Shown one piece after another: positions 6,689-13,024 of a stretch of 14,095 bases of DNA. The stretch covers positions 1 to 14,095 of the forward strand of contig JAFAFD010000038.1 in the NCBI GenBank assembly GCA_023423675.1, in the 5' to 3' direction. Below the pieces are notes generated by a model. That model made no database searches, was not told where the DNA came from, and was given only the letters and a program-made list of their open reading frames with translations. This DNA comes from Pseudomonadota bacterium (GTDB lineage Bacteria > Pseudomonadota > Gammaproteobacteria > Xanthomonadales > Xanthomonadaceae). The translations under genes were made by a program, and so were the position numbers. Position 1 is the first letter of the stretch. Each line of letters begins with the position of its first letter.

Positions 6689-7660
6689 TCAGCGCGCGCG
6701 CAGGGTGCGCAGTTGTTGCAGGGTGCTGCCAGCCAACGGCGATGCCTGGGTCAGTGCGATGCCGTCGAGTTCGCGCAGCAGGCGTTGCTTCTGCGCAAGC
6801 TGCGGGGTGCCGGCCAGCAGCCGCTGCAGGCCGGTGTCCATGCGTGCCAGGAGCTGGTCCAGGCCGTCCTGGTCGCGGCGTTCCACCATCGCCCGGGCCA
6901 GGCTGGCTTCGATCTGCAGGGCGGCGATCGCGGCTTCGCGATCCACCCGTTCGCGCAGGGTGGCGCCGGCGGTGGGTTGGCTGCGGATGATGCGTTGCAG
7001 GACGCGTTCGTACCAGGGCAACACGCGGGCAGCATCGGCAGTGCCCGCGCCTTCTCCCGGGAGGTCGCGGTCGAGTTGGTCCAGCAACGCCCGCGCACGC
7101 AGGCGCGGGTCCGGGCCAAGCGCGTCCAGTGCGGCGCGTTCCTGTGCTAGCAGCTGGCGCAGGTTGAGGTAGGCGGGATCGTTCAGGCCATCCAGCAGCG
7201 GCCCGGCAAGCGCGAGTGCGCGGCGGGCGCCGTCCATGTCGCCATCCAGTTGCAAGCGTTGCTGGCCGATGGCGAGGATCAGTTCGATCTGGTCCAAGCG
7301 CAGGGCCTGGTCGCCTTGGCGGTCGGGATCGGCAAGCCGCGACACGCTGTCTTCGATCAATGCAGCGCGTTGGCCGATGCCGAGCACCTCATCGCGTAGG
7401 AGCCGATTGGTGGCTTCGGTCTGCTGCAGGCGTTGCGATTGCGCGCGCTGGCCCTGCTTGAGCGCATCGAGGCGCGCATCCAGCGCGGCCTGCTGTTGGT
7501 GGGCGATGGCCTGCCGTTGTGCCTGCCGGCCTTGCCAGGCCCGCCAGCCGTACCAGCCGCCGGCGGCAAGTGCGGCCAGCACCAGCAGCGACAGCAGCAG
7601 GGCGCCGGCGCGCGAACGGGTGGCGGGTGCGGTGGTGGATGCGGGGGCGGGCGTACTCAC
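6689..7660 (-). CDS. hemX: HemX-family inner-membrane coiled-coil protein
   Basis: A 323-residue HemX homologue. These proteins are often labelled uroporphyrinogen-III C-methyltransferase, but no methylase domain is visible here and the label should not be copied. A Pro/Ala/Thr-rich cytoplasmic leader is followed by one membrane helix (about 18-40, ALLLSLLVLAALAAGGW) and a Gln/Arg-rich coiled coil (about 44-95). The remaining helical region carries family-typical phrases (LDQIELILAIGQQRLQLDGD, ARRALALAGPLLDGLNDP, AQKQRLLRELDGIAL). The start is GTG at 7660, nine bases after the hemD stop codon; no ATG or strong ribosome site is available, so translation probably depends on hemD. The protein likely works with HemY at the membrane; its exact role in heme synthesis is unresolved. 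Confidence 0.88.
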   Translation of the reverse strand: MSTPAPASTTAPATRSRAGALLLSLLVLAALAAGGWYGWRAWQGRQAQRQAIAHQQQAALDARLDALKQGQRAQSQRLQQTEATNRLLRDEVLGIGQRAALIEDSVSRLADPDRQGDQALRLDQIELILAIGQQRLQLDGDMDGARRALALAGPLLDGLNDPAYLNLRQLLAQERAALDALGPDPRLRARALLDQLDRDLPGEGAGTADAARVLPWYERVLQRIIRSQPTAGATLRERVDREAAIAALQIEASLARAMVERRDQDGLDQLLARMDTGLQRLLAGTPQLAQKQRLLRELDGIALTQASPLAGSTLQQLRTLRAR

Positions 7661-7669
7661 CCGATGATG

Positions 7670-8434
7670 CTAAACGAAGGCGTCGATGCCGGCGCTGACC
7701 AAGGCCGCCGGGCGCGCGCTGCTGGCGGTGCTGACGTGTGCGAAACCGGCATCGCGCGCAAGTTGGGCCAGGCGTTCGCTGGCCGCTACCACGCGAGCCT
7801 CGCGCAGTGCGTCGGCCAGGTTCGCAGGTACTTGCGCCAGTAGCAGCTGGAGGGCTTCGCCACTGCTGAGCGCCAGCAAGGTGCGTGCAGGCCTGGCCAG
7901 TGCGGTCGACAAGCGTTGCCAGCTGGCGGGCGTGATCGTGTCCGCGACGCGGGTGTAGACGTTGGCGCGCAGGAGATTGGCGCCACGCGCCACAAGCGCA
8001 TCGGCCAGCAGGCCGCGGCCACCGGGCGCAGTGACCAGGCCCACTGTGCGGCCGGCCAGTGCCTGCAAGGTCGGCAGTGCCAGCAGGCCTTCGCTGTCCA
8101 TTCGCGCCGGTGCCGTGGCGTCGATGCCGAGCAGTTGCAGCGCACGCAACGTGCCCGCGCCCACACCCAGCCAGGTCTGTTCGCCTGCATGCGCAAGCGG
8201 CTGCAGTGCATGCGCGGCTTCCACGGCATTCGGGCTGGTGAAGACCACGGTGTCGGCGGCCAGTGCACGCTGCAGGGTGGCGCGGGCGTCGGCATCGGTA
8301 TTCGGGACGATGCGCATCGGCGGCAGCGCAAGCAGTTGCGCGCCCTGACGCGCCGCCGCGGCACGCAATCCGGCGTGTTGCCCGCGCGGGCGCAGCGACA
8401 AGACGGTCCAGCCCTGTAGCGGAAGTGTCGACAT
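7670..8434 (-). CDS. hemD: Uroporphyrinogen-III synthase
   Basis: A 254-residue HemD, the usual length for the family. It closes and inverts ring D of hydroxymethylbilane to give uroporphyrinogen III, the branch point to heme, siroheme and cobalamin, in the cytoplasm. Family features visible are the N-terminal LSLRPRGQ segment, VVFTSPNAVEA in the first lobe, the WLGVGAGTLRAL and DSEGLLALPTLQ segments, and LLALSSGEALQLL in the second lobe; overall identity is low, as is normal for HemD. The start at 8434 (MSTLPLQGW) was chosen because the open frame upstream to 8704 runs through the divergent thioesterase gene and looks non-native. The ribosome site is weak. hemC, which often precedes hemD, is not adjacent. 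hemX follows after nine bases. Confidence 0.9.
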   Translation of the reverse strand: MSTLPLQGWTVLSLRPRGQHAGLRAAAARQGAQLLALPPMRIVPNTDADARATLQRALAADTVVFTSPNAVEAAHALQPLAHAGEQTWLGVGAGTLRALQLLGIDATAPARMDSEGLLALPTLQALAGRTVGLVTAPGGRGLLADALVARGANLLRANVYTRVADTITPASWQRLSTALARPARTLLALSSGEALQLLLAQVPANLADALREARVVAASERLAQLARDAGFAHVSTASSARPAALVSAGIDAFV

Positions 8435-8479
8435 CCGTACAGCTTGGCACGGTGGTATCGCTTGCGGCAGGCTGGACAC

Positions 8480-8956
8480 ATGGATGCTTCCGTGACTGCA
8501 GTGCAACCACTCGACGCGTTGACCGCGCATTTCGCCGGCATGCCGCCCGTTGCGGCGTTGCAGCCGCGCGTGCTGGCGTGGGAGGACGGCGCGCTGCGCC
8601 TGCTTGCGCCGCTTGCCGCCAACATCAACGACAAGGGCAACGCGTTCGGCGGCAGCCTGTGCTCGCTGATGACCATCGCCGGCTGGGGGCTGGCCTTCCT
8701 GCAACTGGCCGAGGCCGGGCTGGAGGCCGACATCTACGTTGCCGACACCCGCATCCGCTACCTCAAGCCGGTCTACGAGGACTTGCTGGTGGAAGCGCGG
8801 CTGGACACCGCGGGCGAAGGCGCGGCGGCACTTGACCTGCCCGGCACCTTGCGTGCGCAGGGCCGGGTGAGCTTCCGCATCAATGCCTGCACCTTGTTGG
8901 CCGATGGCGGCACCGCGGCCGCACTGAACGGTCGCTACGTCGCCATCGCCAAATGA
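8480..8956 (+). CDS. Hotdog-fold thioesterase, YiiD C-terminal-like
   Basis: A 158-residue protein resembling the putative thioesterase domain found at the C terminus of E. coli YiiD/FabY and as a stand-alone protein in xanthomonads. The hotdog-fold signature is NINDKGNAFGGSL at residues 48-60, followed by the central helix (MTIAGWGLAFLQL) and strands carrying ADTRIRYLKPV and GRVSFRINA. Such proteins are expected to hydrolyse acyl thioesters; the substrate is unknown. The ATG at 8480 was preferred to a TTG at 8444 because it gives the normal length and leaves room for a promoter. The start codon is only 45 bases from that of divergent hemD. A small lipoprotein gene follows after 49 bases. Confidence 0.82.
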   Translation: MDASVTAVQPLDALTAHFAGMPPVAALQPRVLAWEDGALRLLAPLAANINDKGNAFGGSLCSLMTIAGWGLAFLQLAEAGLEADIYVADTRIRYLKPVYEDLLVEARLDTAGEGAAALDLPGTLRAQGRVSFRINACTLLADGGTAAALNGRYVAIAK

Positions 8957-9005
8957 ACCCGGTGGCCCGGGTTAGGATGCGGGCGTTGCCTGCCGGAGAC
9001 CCCTG

Positions 9006-9425
9006 ATGCGCCGCCAGTTCCTGCACGTCGTCCTGCTGTGTTGCGCCCTGCTGCTGGCGGGCTGCCCGAAGTCGGCAAGCAAGGGCACGGCCCTGCAACA
9101 GGCCCAGTACGACTACTCGGCGGCGATCCGCTGGGGCGATTTCGAGGGCGCATGGACGCTGGTGGACCCGGAAGTGCGCGCGCAGAAGCCGCTCACCGAC
9201 GTGGATTTCTCCCGCTACAAGCAGGTGCAGGTCTCGGGCTACCGGGACCGCGCGATGTCCACCGATGCCGACGGTGCACTGGTGCGCGACATCGAGATCG
9301 GGGTGATCAACCGCCACACCCTGCAGGAGCGCACCGTCCGCTACCAGGAACGCTGGCGCTACGACGAGGCCGCCAAGCGCTGGTGGCTGGTCAGCGGCCT
9401 GCCGGACCTGTGGCAGGGCGAGTAG
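9006..9425 (+). CDS. Small lipoprotein, unknown function
   Basis: A 139-residue protein with a clear lipoprotein signal: basic MRRQ, a hydrophobic core and the lipobox LAGC with C20 as the lipidated residue. Residue +2 is Pro, so outer-membrane sorting is likely. The mature part is a compact alpha+beta domain with many aromatic and charged residues (QYDYSAAIRWGDFEGAWTLVDP, RYQERWRYD, RWWLVSGLPDLW). The pattern of an early helix followed by curved strands ending in WxL is reminiscent of NTF2/DUF4878-like exported domains, but that is a guess. GGAG precedes the ATG at normal spacing. It lies between the thioesterase and rhodanese genes on the same strand; a possible promoter follows it, so it may end a short transcript. 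Confidence 0.8.
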   Translation: MRRQFLHVVLLCCALLLAGCPKSASKGTALQQAQYDYSAAIRWGDFEGAWTLVDPEVRAQKPLTDVDFSRYKQVQVSGYRDRAMSTDADGALVRDIEIGVINRHTLQERTVRYQERWRYDEAAKRWWLVSGLPDLWQGE

Positions 9426-9437
9426 GGCGCGCGCGGG

Positions 9438-9443
9438 TACAAT
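9438..9443 (+). promoter_or_regulatory. Possible -10 element upstream of the rhodanese gene
   Basis: TACAAT matches the sigma-70 -10 consensus in five of six positions and lies 28 bases before the GTG start. No good -35 element is seen at 16-18 bases upstream, so the promoter is tentative. Confidence 0.35.
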
Positions 9444-9471
9444 CAGCGCCCCGCGTCCTCTGGTTGCTCCC

Positions 9472-9912
9472 GTGACATTTGCTGAACTGGCCGACTTCGC
9501 CGGCCGCAATCCGGTCCTTTCGCTGGCGCTTGCCGGCATTACCGTTGCCCTGATCTGGAACGAGATCGCCGGCCGTACCGGTGGTTTCCGGCGGATCGGG
9601 CCGGCCCAGCTGACCGGCCTGATCAACCGCGATGACGCGCTGGTGGTGGACCTGCGCCCGGCGGCCGAGTTCGAGAAGGGCCATATCGCCGGCTCGAAGA
9701 ACGTGCAGATGGCCCAGTTCGACCCGGAGAACAAGCATCTGGCACCCGCCAAGGCCCTGCCGGTGGTGCTGGTCTGCAAGCTGGGCCAGACCGCCACCGA
9801 TGCCGCCAAGCGCCTGCGCAAGGCCGGCTTCACCAATGTCAGCATCCTCGAGGGCGGGGTCCAGGCCTGGCAGGGTGCGGACATGCCGGTGGTCAAGGGC
9901 AAGTCGCGCTGA
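9472..9912 (+). CDS. Membrane-anchored rhodanese-like protein (YibN type)
   Basis: A 146-residue protein with a short N-terminal membrane helix (about 14-32, PVLSLALAGITVALIW) and a single rhodanese domain. Domain landmarks are VVDLRPAAEFEKGHIAGS (D60, R62, H71) and the active-site loop starting at C102 (CKLGQTA). The catalytic cysteine is present, so persulfide transfer is plausible; the six-residue loop size is that of sulfurtransferases rather than the longer Cdc25-type loop. Translation starts at GTG (9472); no ATG is available in frame upstream. E. coli YibN has the same layout and also lies upstream of secB and gpsA, which supports orthology. There, grxC stands between yibN and secB; here 147 bases without a gene do. 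The physiological sulfur acceptor is not known. Confidence 0.9.
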   Translation: MTFAELADFAGRNPVLSLALAGITVALIWNEIAGRTGGFRRIGPAQLTGLINRDDALVVDLRPAAEFEKGHIAGSKNVQMAQFDPENKHLAPAKALPVVLVCKLGQTATDAAKRLRKAGFTNVSILEGGVQAWQGADMPVVKGKSR

Positions 9913-9937
9913 TCCTGCTGCACGCGGCCGATCCGTG

Positions 9938-9955
9938 CCGGCCCCGTGATGCCGG
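9938..9955. repeat. Small inverted repeat between rhodanese gene and secB
   Basis: CCGGC (9938-9942) and GCCGG (9951-9955) flank an eight-base centre, 25 bases after the rhodanese stop codon. It lacks a T-tract and is short, so it is at best a weak terminator. The 13 bases at 9947-9959 also occur at 11707-11719 in the gpsA terminator, which may be chance. Confidence 0.25.
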
Positions 9956-10008
9956 GCTTGTGATCGCGCCGATGCGCCCCAAGTCAGGCATGTCGCGGCC
10001 TTCGATGC

Positions 10009-10014
10009 GATAAT
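10009..10014 (+). promoter_or_regulatory. Possible -10 element upstream of secB
   Basis: GATAAT (five of six matches to TATAAT) lies 45 bases before the secB start codon and is followed by an unusually T-rich stretch for this genome. A matching -35 element is not evident. Confidence 0.35.
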
Positions 10015-10059
10015 CACCTTCTTATTTTCCGCGCAACAACCGACTTTCCTGGAGTTCCC

Positions 10060-10593
10060 ATGTCCGACGAAACCCTGAATGGCGCAGCCCCGGCCGCTGA
10101 AGCCCAGCCGCAGCCGCAAGGTCCGACCTTCACCGTTGAAAAGCTGTACGTGAAGGATCTGTCCTTCGAGGCGCCGAATGCGCCGCAGGTGTTCAACGAA
10201 CAGGGCCAGCCGGACCTGCAGATGAAGCTGAGCCAGAAGGTCCAGCGCCTGAACGACACCGCCTTCGAAGTGGCGCTGTCGATCACCCTGACCTGCACCG
10301 TCAACGGCAAGACCGCCTACCTGGCGGAAGTCGAGCAGGCCGGGGTGTTTGGTCTGGCCGGTTTCGAGGACCACATCCTTGACGCGATGCTGGGCATCCA
10401 GTGCCCGAACATCCTGTACCCGTATGCCGCCGCCGCGGTGGGCCAGCTGATCAACTCCGGTGGTTTCCCGCCGTTCCCGATGCAGCCGATCAACTTCGAA
10501 GGCCTGTACGGCGAGACCCTGCGCCAGCGTGCCGAGCAGGCCCAGCAGGGTGGCGACGCGCTGGCGAACGCAGAAACGGCCGGCAACGCGTAA
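10060..10593 (+). CDS. secB: Protein-export chaperone SecB
   Basis: A 177-residue SecB, about 20 residues longer than the E. coli protein owing to an Ala/Pro/Gln-rich N-terminal extension (residues 1-22) and an Ala/Gln/Asn-rich tail. SecB forms a tetramer that keeps secretory precursors unfolded and hands them to SecA. Family landmarks are [19 protein letters not shown], the [25 protein letters not shown] strand pair (shown here only by its start and end, residues 69-94), CPNILYPYA, and [16 protein letters not shown] near the end. GGAG lies seven bases before the ATG. gpsA follows after 12 bases, so the two are probably cotranscribed, as in many gammaproteobacteria. A likely client in this window is the exported Ax21 protein, but this is only inference. 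Confidence 0.97.
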   Translation: MSDETLNGAAPAAEAQPQPQGPTFTVEKLYVKDLSFEAPNAPQVFNEQGQPDLQMKLSQKVQRLNDTAFEVALSITLTCTVNGKTAYLAEVEQAGVFGLAGFEDHILDAMLGIQCPNILYPYAAAAVGQLINSGGFPPFPMQPINFEGLYGETLRQRAEQAQQGGDALANAETAGNA

Positions 10594-10602
10594 GCTGCCG
10601 GC
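10579..10602 (+). promoter_or_regulatory. Hairpin spanning secB stop codon and gpsA ribosome-binding region
   Basis: GCCGGC at 10579-10584 and again at 10597-10602 can pair in a six-base stem with a 12-base loop that contains the secB stop codon. The right arm ends three bases before the gpsA ATG, and no clear Shine-Dalgarno is visible there. Ribosomes finishing secB would open the stem, so translational coupling is possible. Each arm is self-complementary, so the pairing could also be incidental. Confidence 0.3.
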
Positions 10603-10605
10603 TGC

Positions 10606-11634
10606 ATGACGCAGTCAGAAAAGCCGAAATTCGCAGTACTGGGCGCGGGGTCCTGGGGCACCGCGCTCGCTGCATTGGTCGCCCGGCACGACCACCCGAC
10701 GGTGCTGTGGGGGCGGGACGCAGGGAACATCGCGGCGATCGAATCGCGCGGCGAGAACACCCGCTACCTGCCCGGCATCGCCCTGCCCGCGAACCTGCGC
10801 GCGACCACCTCGCTGCACGAAGCGTTGGCCGATGCCGACCTGGTGCTGGTGGTGGTGCCGTCGCATGCCTTCGCCGAAACCCTGCATGCACTGGCGCCGT
10901 TGCGTCCGCCGCATGCCGGGGTGGCGTGGGCGACCAAGGGCTTCGAACCCGGCAGCGGCCGCTTCCTGCATGAAGTCGCCGGCGAGATCCTCGGCGACGA
11001 GGTGCCGCTGGCGGTGGTCACCGGGCCGTCGTTCGCCAAGGAAGTCGCCGAAGGCCTGCCGACCGCACTGACCGTGCATTCCGACGATGCCGAGTTCTGC
11101 CGGCAGGTCGCCGATGCACTGCACGGCCCCGCGTTCCGCGCCTACACCGGCAACGACGTGCGTGGTGCCGAGCTGGGCGGCGCGATGAAGAACGTACTGG
11201 CGGTGGCCACCGGCGTGGCCGACGGCATGGGGCTGGGCCTGAATGCCCGTGCCGGCCTGATCACCCGCGGCCTCAACGAGATGCTGCGGGTGAACATCGC
11301 GCTGGGCGGGCGTCCGGAAACCCTGATGGGCCTGGCCGGCCTGGGCGATCTGGTGCTGACCTGCACCGGCGACCTCTCGCGCAACCGCCGCCTGGGCCTG
11401 GCACTGGGCCAGGGGCAATCCATCGAGGATGCGGTGCGGGCGATCGGCCAGGTGGTCGAATCGATCCAGACCGCGGATGAAGTGATGCGGCTGGCCGAGC
11501 GCCACGGCATCGAACTGCCGATCGCCGAGAACGTGCGCGATGTCCTGCACGGCGACATCACCCCGGCCGAAGGGCTGAAGCGGCTGATGGCGCGCGAGCG
11601 CAAGGCCGAGTACCCGCAGACCCTGTTCGACTGA
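10606..11634 (+). CDS. gpsA: Glycerol-3-phosphate dehydrogenase [NAD(P)+]
   Basis: A 342-residue cytoplasmic GpsA that reduces dihydroxyacetone phosphate to sn-glycerol 3-phosphate, the backbone for phospholipids. The Rossmann motif is [10 protein letters not shown] with G13, G15 and G18; the LVVVPSHAF segment and WATKGFEP (K111) line the active site; K195 in [10 protein letters not shown] is the catalytic lysine; and [20 protein letters not shown] (residues 246-264) is the family signature for substrate binding. Length and all key residues are normal. The start at 10606 ([15 protein letters not shown]) places the glycine motif at the usual position. It follows secB by 12 bases and ends before a strong terminator at 11696. 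Confidence 0.97.
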   Translation: MTQSEKPKFAVLGAGSWGTALAALVARHDHPTVLWGRDAGNIAAIESRGENTRYLPGIALPANLRATTSLHEALADADLVLVVVPSHAFAETLHALAPLRPPHAGVAWATKGFEPGSGRFLHEVAGEILGDEVPLAVVTGPSFAKEVAEGLPTALTVHSDDAEFCRQVADALHGPAFRAYTGNDVRGAELGGAMKNVLAVATGVADGMGLGLNARAGLITRGLNEMLRVNIALGGRPETLMGLAGLGDLVLTCTGDLSRNRRLGLALGQGQSIEDAVRAIGQVVESIQTADEVMRLAERHGIELPIAENVRDVLHGDITPAEGLKRLMARERKAEYPQTLFD

Positions 11635-11695
11635 TCGGCCTGGCTCGATCCGGCCGGCCCGCCCAGGTCCGCACCATCCCGTCACGCATATAGAA

Positions 11696-11720
11696 GAAGC
11701 CCGGCATGATGCCGGGCTTC
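11696..11720. terminator. Bidirectional intrinsic terminator between gpsA and ax21
   Basis: A perfect 11-pair stem, GAAGCCCGGCA (11696-11706) and TGCCGGGCTTC (11710-11720), with a three-base loop. It lies 61 bases after the gpsA stop codon and between convergent genes. On the minus strand the stem is followed by TTCTATATG, a moderately T-rich tail, so it fits the end of ax21 best. On the plus strand only the T residues inside the stem are available. Confidence 0.85.
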
Positions 11721-11725
11721 CGAGT

Positions 11726-11759
11726 GGCCATTGCAGTAGGGGGAGGGACTGCAGTGGCC
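11726..11759 (+). repeat. Second long hairpin with purine-rich loop
   Basis: GGCCATTGCAGT (11726-11737) pairs with ACTGCAGTGGCC (11748-11759): eleven Watson-Crick pairs and one U-G wobble, around the ten-base loop AGGGGGAGGG. The wobble pairs only in plus-strand RNA; in minus-strand RNA it would be an A-C mismatch. The GGAGGG in the loop (11742-11747) is complementary to CCCTCC at 11792-11797, so a pseudoknot is possible. It starts five bases after the terminator. Function unknown. Confidence 0.6.
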
Positions 11760-11765
11760 GGGTGT

Positions 11766-11784
11766 CCCGCCTGACAGGGCGCGG
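11766..11784. repeat. Third hairpin in the gpsA-ax21 space
   Basis: CCCGCCT (11766-11772) pairs with GGGCG and GG (11777-11784, with C11782 bulged) around a GACA loop. It is the third stem in a row between gpsA and ax21 and ends 23 bases before the ax21 stop codon on the minus strand. Confidence 0.4.
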
Positions 11785-11807
11785 GAACCAACCCTCCTGC
11801 TTCGCGG

Positions 11808-12386
11808 TTACCAGCTGATGCGCGGGCCCACGAAATACTGGGTGTCGCCATCGGCGAACTTGACGTCGGCGTTGATGCCCCAGGTCTGGTTGAACTTCAC
11901 CGTGCCGCCCAGGCGGCCGTAGGCGTCGCCGTCGAAGTCGTTGCCGTCCTCGTAACCGAGCATGGCGTAGCCCTCGAACTTCGGCGCCAGTGCGGCACGC
12001 ACGCCGGCCTCGGCGCTGTAGCCGTCGGCGTCATAGCCCTGGCCGAAGTCGTACTTTTCGTAGGCCACGTTGGCCACGAAGTCGGCCTTCGGCGAGATCG
12101 ACGTGTTGAAGCCGACGCCCGCGCGCCACTGGTCGAGGTCCAGATTGGTGTTGTCGATGTCCTGCTTGGCGTAGTTGCCGAACAGGTGGACGTTCGGATG
12201 CACGGCAACCGAGCCGCCCACGCCCCAGCCGTCGGCATCGCCGGCGTCGGTATTGGTGCTGACGTAGCCGCCCTGCGCGTAGTTGTACGACAGGCCGCTA
12301 CCGGCATCCTGTGCCGATGCGGCGAACGGGACGGAGGCCACCAGGGCCAGGGCTGCAAGCTTGTACAAAGCAGTGGAACGCTTCAT
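11808..12386 (-). CDS. ax21: Ax21-family outer-membrane beta-barrel protein
   Basis: A 192-residue protein of the Ax21 family known from Xanthomonas and Stenotrophomonas. The start at 12386 was chosen over 12482 because AGAGG lies at good distance and a signal peptide follows directly (residues 1-25, ending ASA-Q). The mature protein begins with the family's GLSYNYAQGGYVSTNTDAG-type segment and continues DADGWGVGGSVAVHPNVHLFG, with alternating strands suggesting eight beta strands; it ends in a terminal Trp (GPRISW), as outer-membrane barrels do. Ax21 proteins are exported by the general secretory route and found in the outer membrane and vesicles. The early claim that Ax21 is the rice XA21 ligand was retracted; the function remains open. 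The gene has its own leader (12387-12535) rich in A near the start codon and ends at the terminator at 11696-11720. It stands where cysE is found in E. coli. Confidence 0.9.
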   Translation of the reverse strand: MKRSTALYKLAALALVASVPFAASAQDAGSGLSYNYAQGGYVSTNTDAGDADGWGVGGSVAVHPNVHLFGNYAKQDIDNTNLDLDQWRAGVGFNTSISPKADFVANVAYEKYDFGQGYDADGYSAEAGVRAALAPKFEGYAMLGYEDGNDFDGDAYGRLGGTVKFNQTWGINADVKFADGDTQYFVGPRISW

Positions 12387-12535
12387 GGGGGAACCTCTTA
12401 TTGGTCTTGTTGTTGTCGCCAAGCCACCCGGCCTGACGTGGACGCATTCTGGCTGCGCCGCCACAACCCACCCTGAATACAAAACTGATCGGTACAGGAA
12501 CTATTCCGGTTTGTGCCGGTCCGGGGGCTGCCTGT
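12387..12535 (-). other. ax21 leader / trmL downstream region
   Basis: A 149-base space between the trmL stop and the ax21 start. On the minus strand the last 30 bases before ax21 are A-rich and little structured, followed by AGAGG, as in well-translated genes. Near 12506-12524 CCGG occurs three times (12506, 12516, 12521) and could form a weak hairpin after trmL. I see no convincing -35/-10 pair, so whether ax21 has its own promoter cannot be settled by eye. Confidence 0.4.
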
Positions 12536-13015
12536 TCAGGTTCCGCCTTCGAAGCCCGTCTGGCGCCAGGCCTCGAACACCATCACCGCCACCGTGTTGG
12601 ACAGGTTGAGGCTGCGGTTGCCCGGCCGCATCGGCAGGCGCAGGCGCTGGTCCGCGGGCAGGGCGTCGATCACCGCCTGCGGCAGGCCGGCGGTTTCGCT
12701 GCCGAACAGGAACACGTCACCGGGGCGATAGTCGGGGGCGTCGAAGCGCCGGCTGCCGCGGGTGGACAGGGCGAACACCCGCGCGGGCGCGCCATTGCTG
12801 GCGGCAATCGCAGCCAGCGCGGCGTCGAGGTCGTCGTGCACCTGCATCGGTGCGAACTCGTGGTAATCCAGCCCGGCGCGGCGCAGCTGGCGGTCGTCGA
12901 TCTCGAACCCGAGCGGGCGCACCAGGTGCAGCTGCGCGCCGGTATTGGCGCACAGGCGGATCACGTTGCCGGTATTGGGCGGGATCTCGGGGCGATGCAG
13001 CACCACATGGAACAT
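12536..13015 (-). CDS. trmL: tRNA (cytidine/uridine-34 2'-O)-methyltransferase TrmL
   Basis: A 159-residue SPOUT methyltransferase, practically the same length as E. coli TrmL (YibK). It methylates the 2'-O of the wobble nucleotide 34 in tRNA-Leu isoacceptors using S-adenosylmethionine. Motifs match closely: PEIPPNTGNVIRLCANTG (N14, N17, R20), RRAGLDYHEF (residues 45-54), FLFGSETAGLP (103-112) and the knot region PGNRSLNLSNTVAV (131-144). All expected catalytic positions are present. The ATG lies nine bases after the stop codon of the dehydrogenase gene upstream, so the two are probably one transcript with trmL second. The equivalent E. coli gene follows gpsA-cysE, so the neighbourhood is conserved although orientation here is reversed. 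Confidence 0.95.
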   Translation of the reverse strand: MFHVVLHRPEIPPNTGNVIRLCANTGAQLHLVRPLGFEIDDRQLRRAGLDYHEFAPMQVHDDLDAALAAIAASNGAPARVFALSTRGSRRFDAPDYRPGDVFLFGSETAGLPQAVIDALPADQRLRLPMRPGNRSLNLSNTVAVMVFEAWRQTGFEGGT

Positions 13016-13024
13016 CGGCTCAGC

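Noticed and set aside
5388..7172. A 594-codon open frame on the plus strand opposite hemY and hemX
   Set aside because: High-GC shadow of two well-supported genes on the other strand; the product is Arg/Gln/Ala-rich without recognisable domains and would span a gene boundary.
8445..8466. A sigma-54-like promoter (TGGCACG followed by TTGC) before the thioesterase gene
   Set aside because: The two elements are ten bases apart instead of the required four, so the -24/-12 geometry is not met.
8435..8704. An N-terminal extension of hemD to position 8704
   Set aside because: It would overlap the thioesterase coding region on the other strand and shows no HemD-like sequence; the 254-residue form has the family's normal length.
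9947..9959. A 13-base repeat shared with 11707-11719
   Set aside because: Both copies are intergenic, but about one or two such matches are expected by chance in a GC-rich window of this size; the left hairpin arm is not conserved between them.
10615..11685. A 356-codon open frame on the minus strand opposite gpsA
   Set aside because: gpsA is unmistakable on the plus strand; the opposite frame is Gln/His/Gly-rich with no domain.
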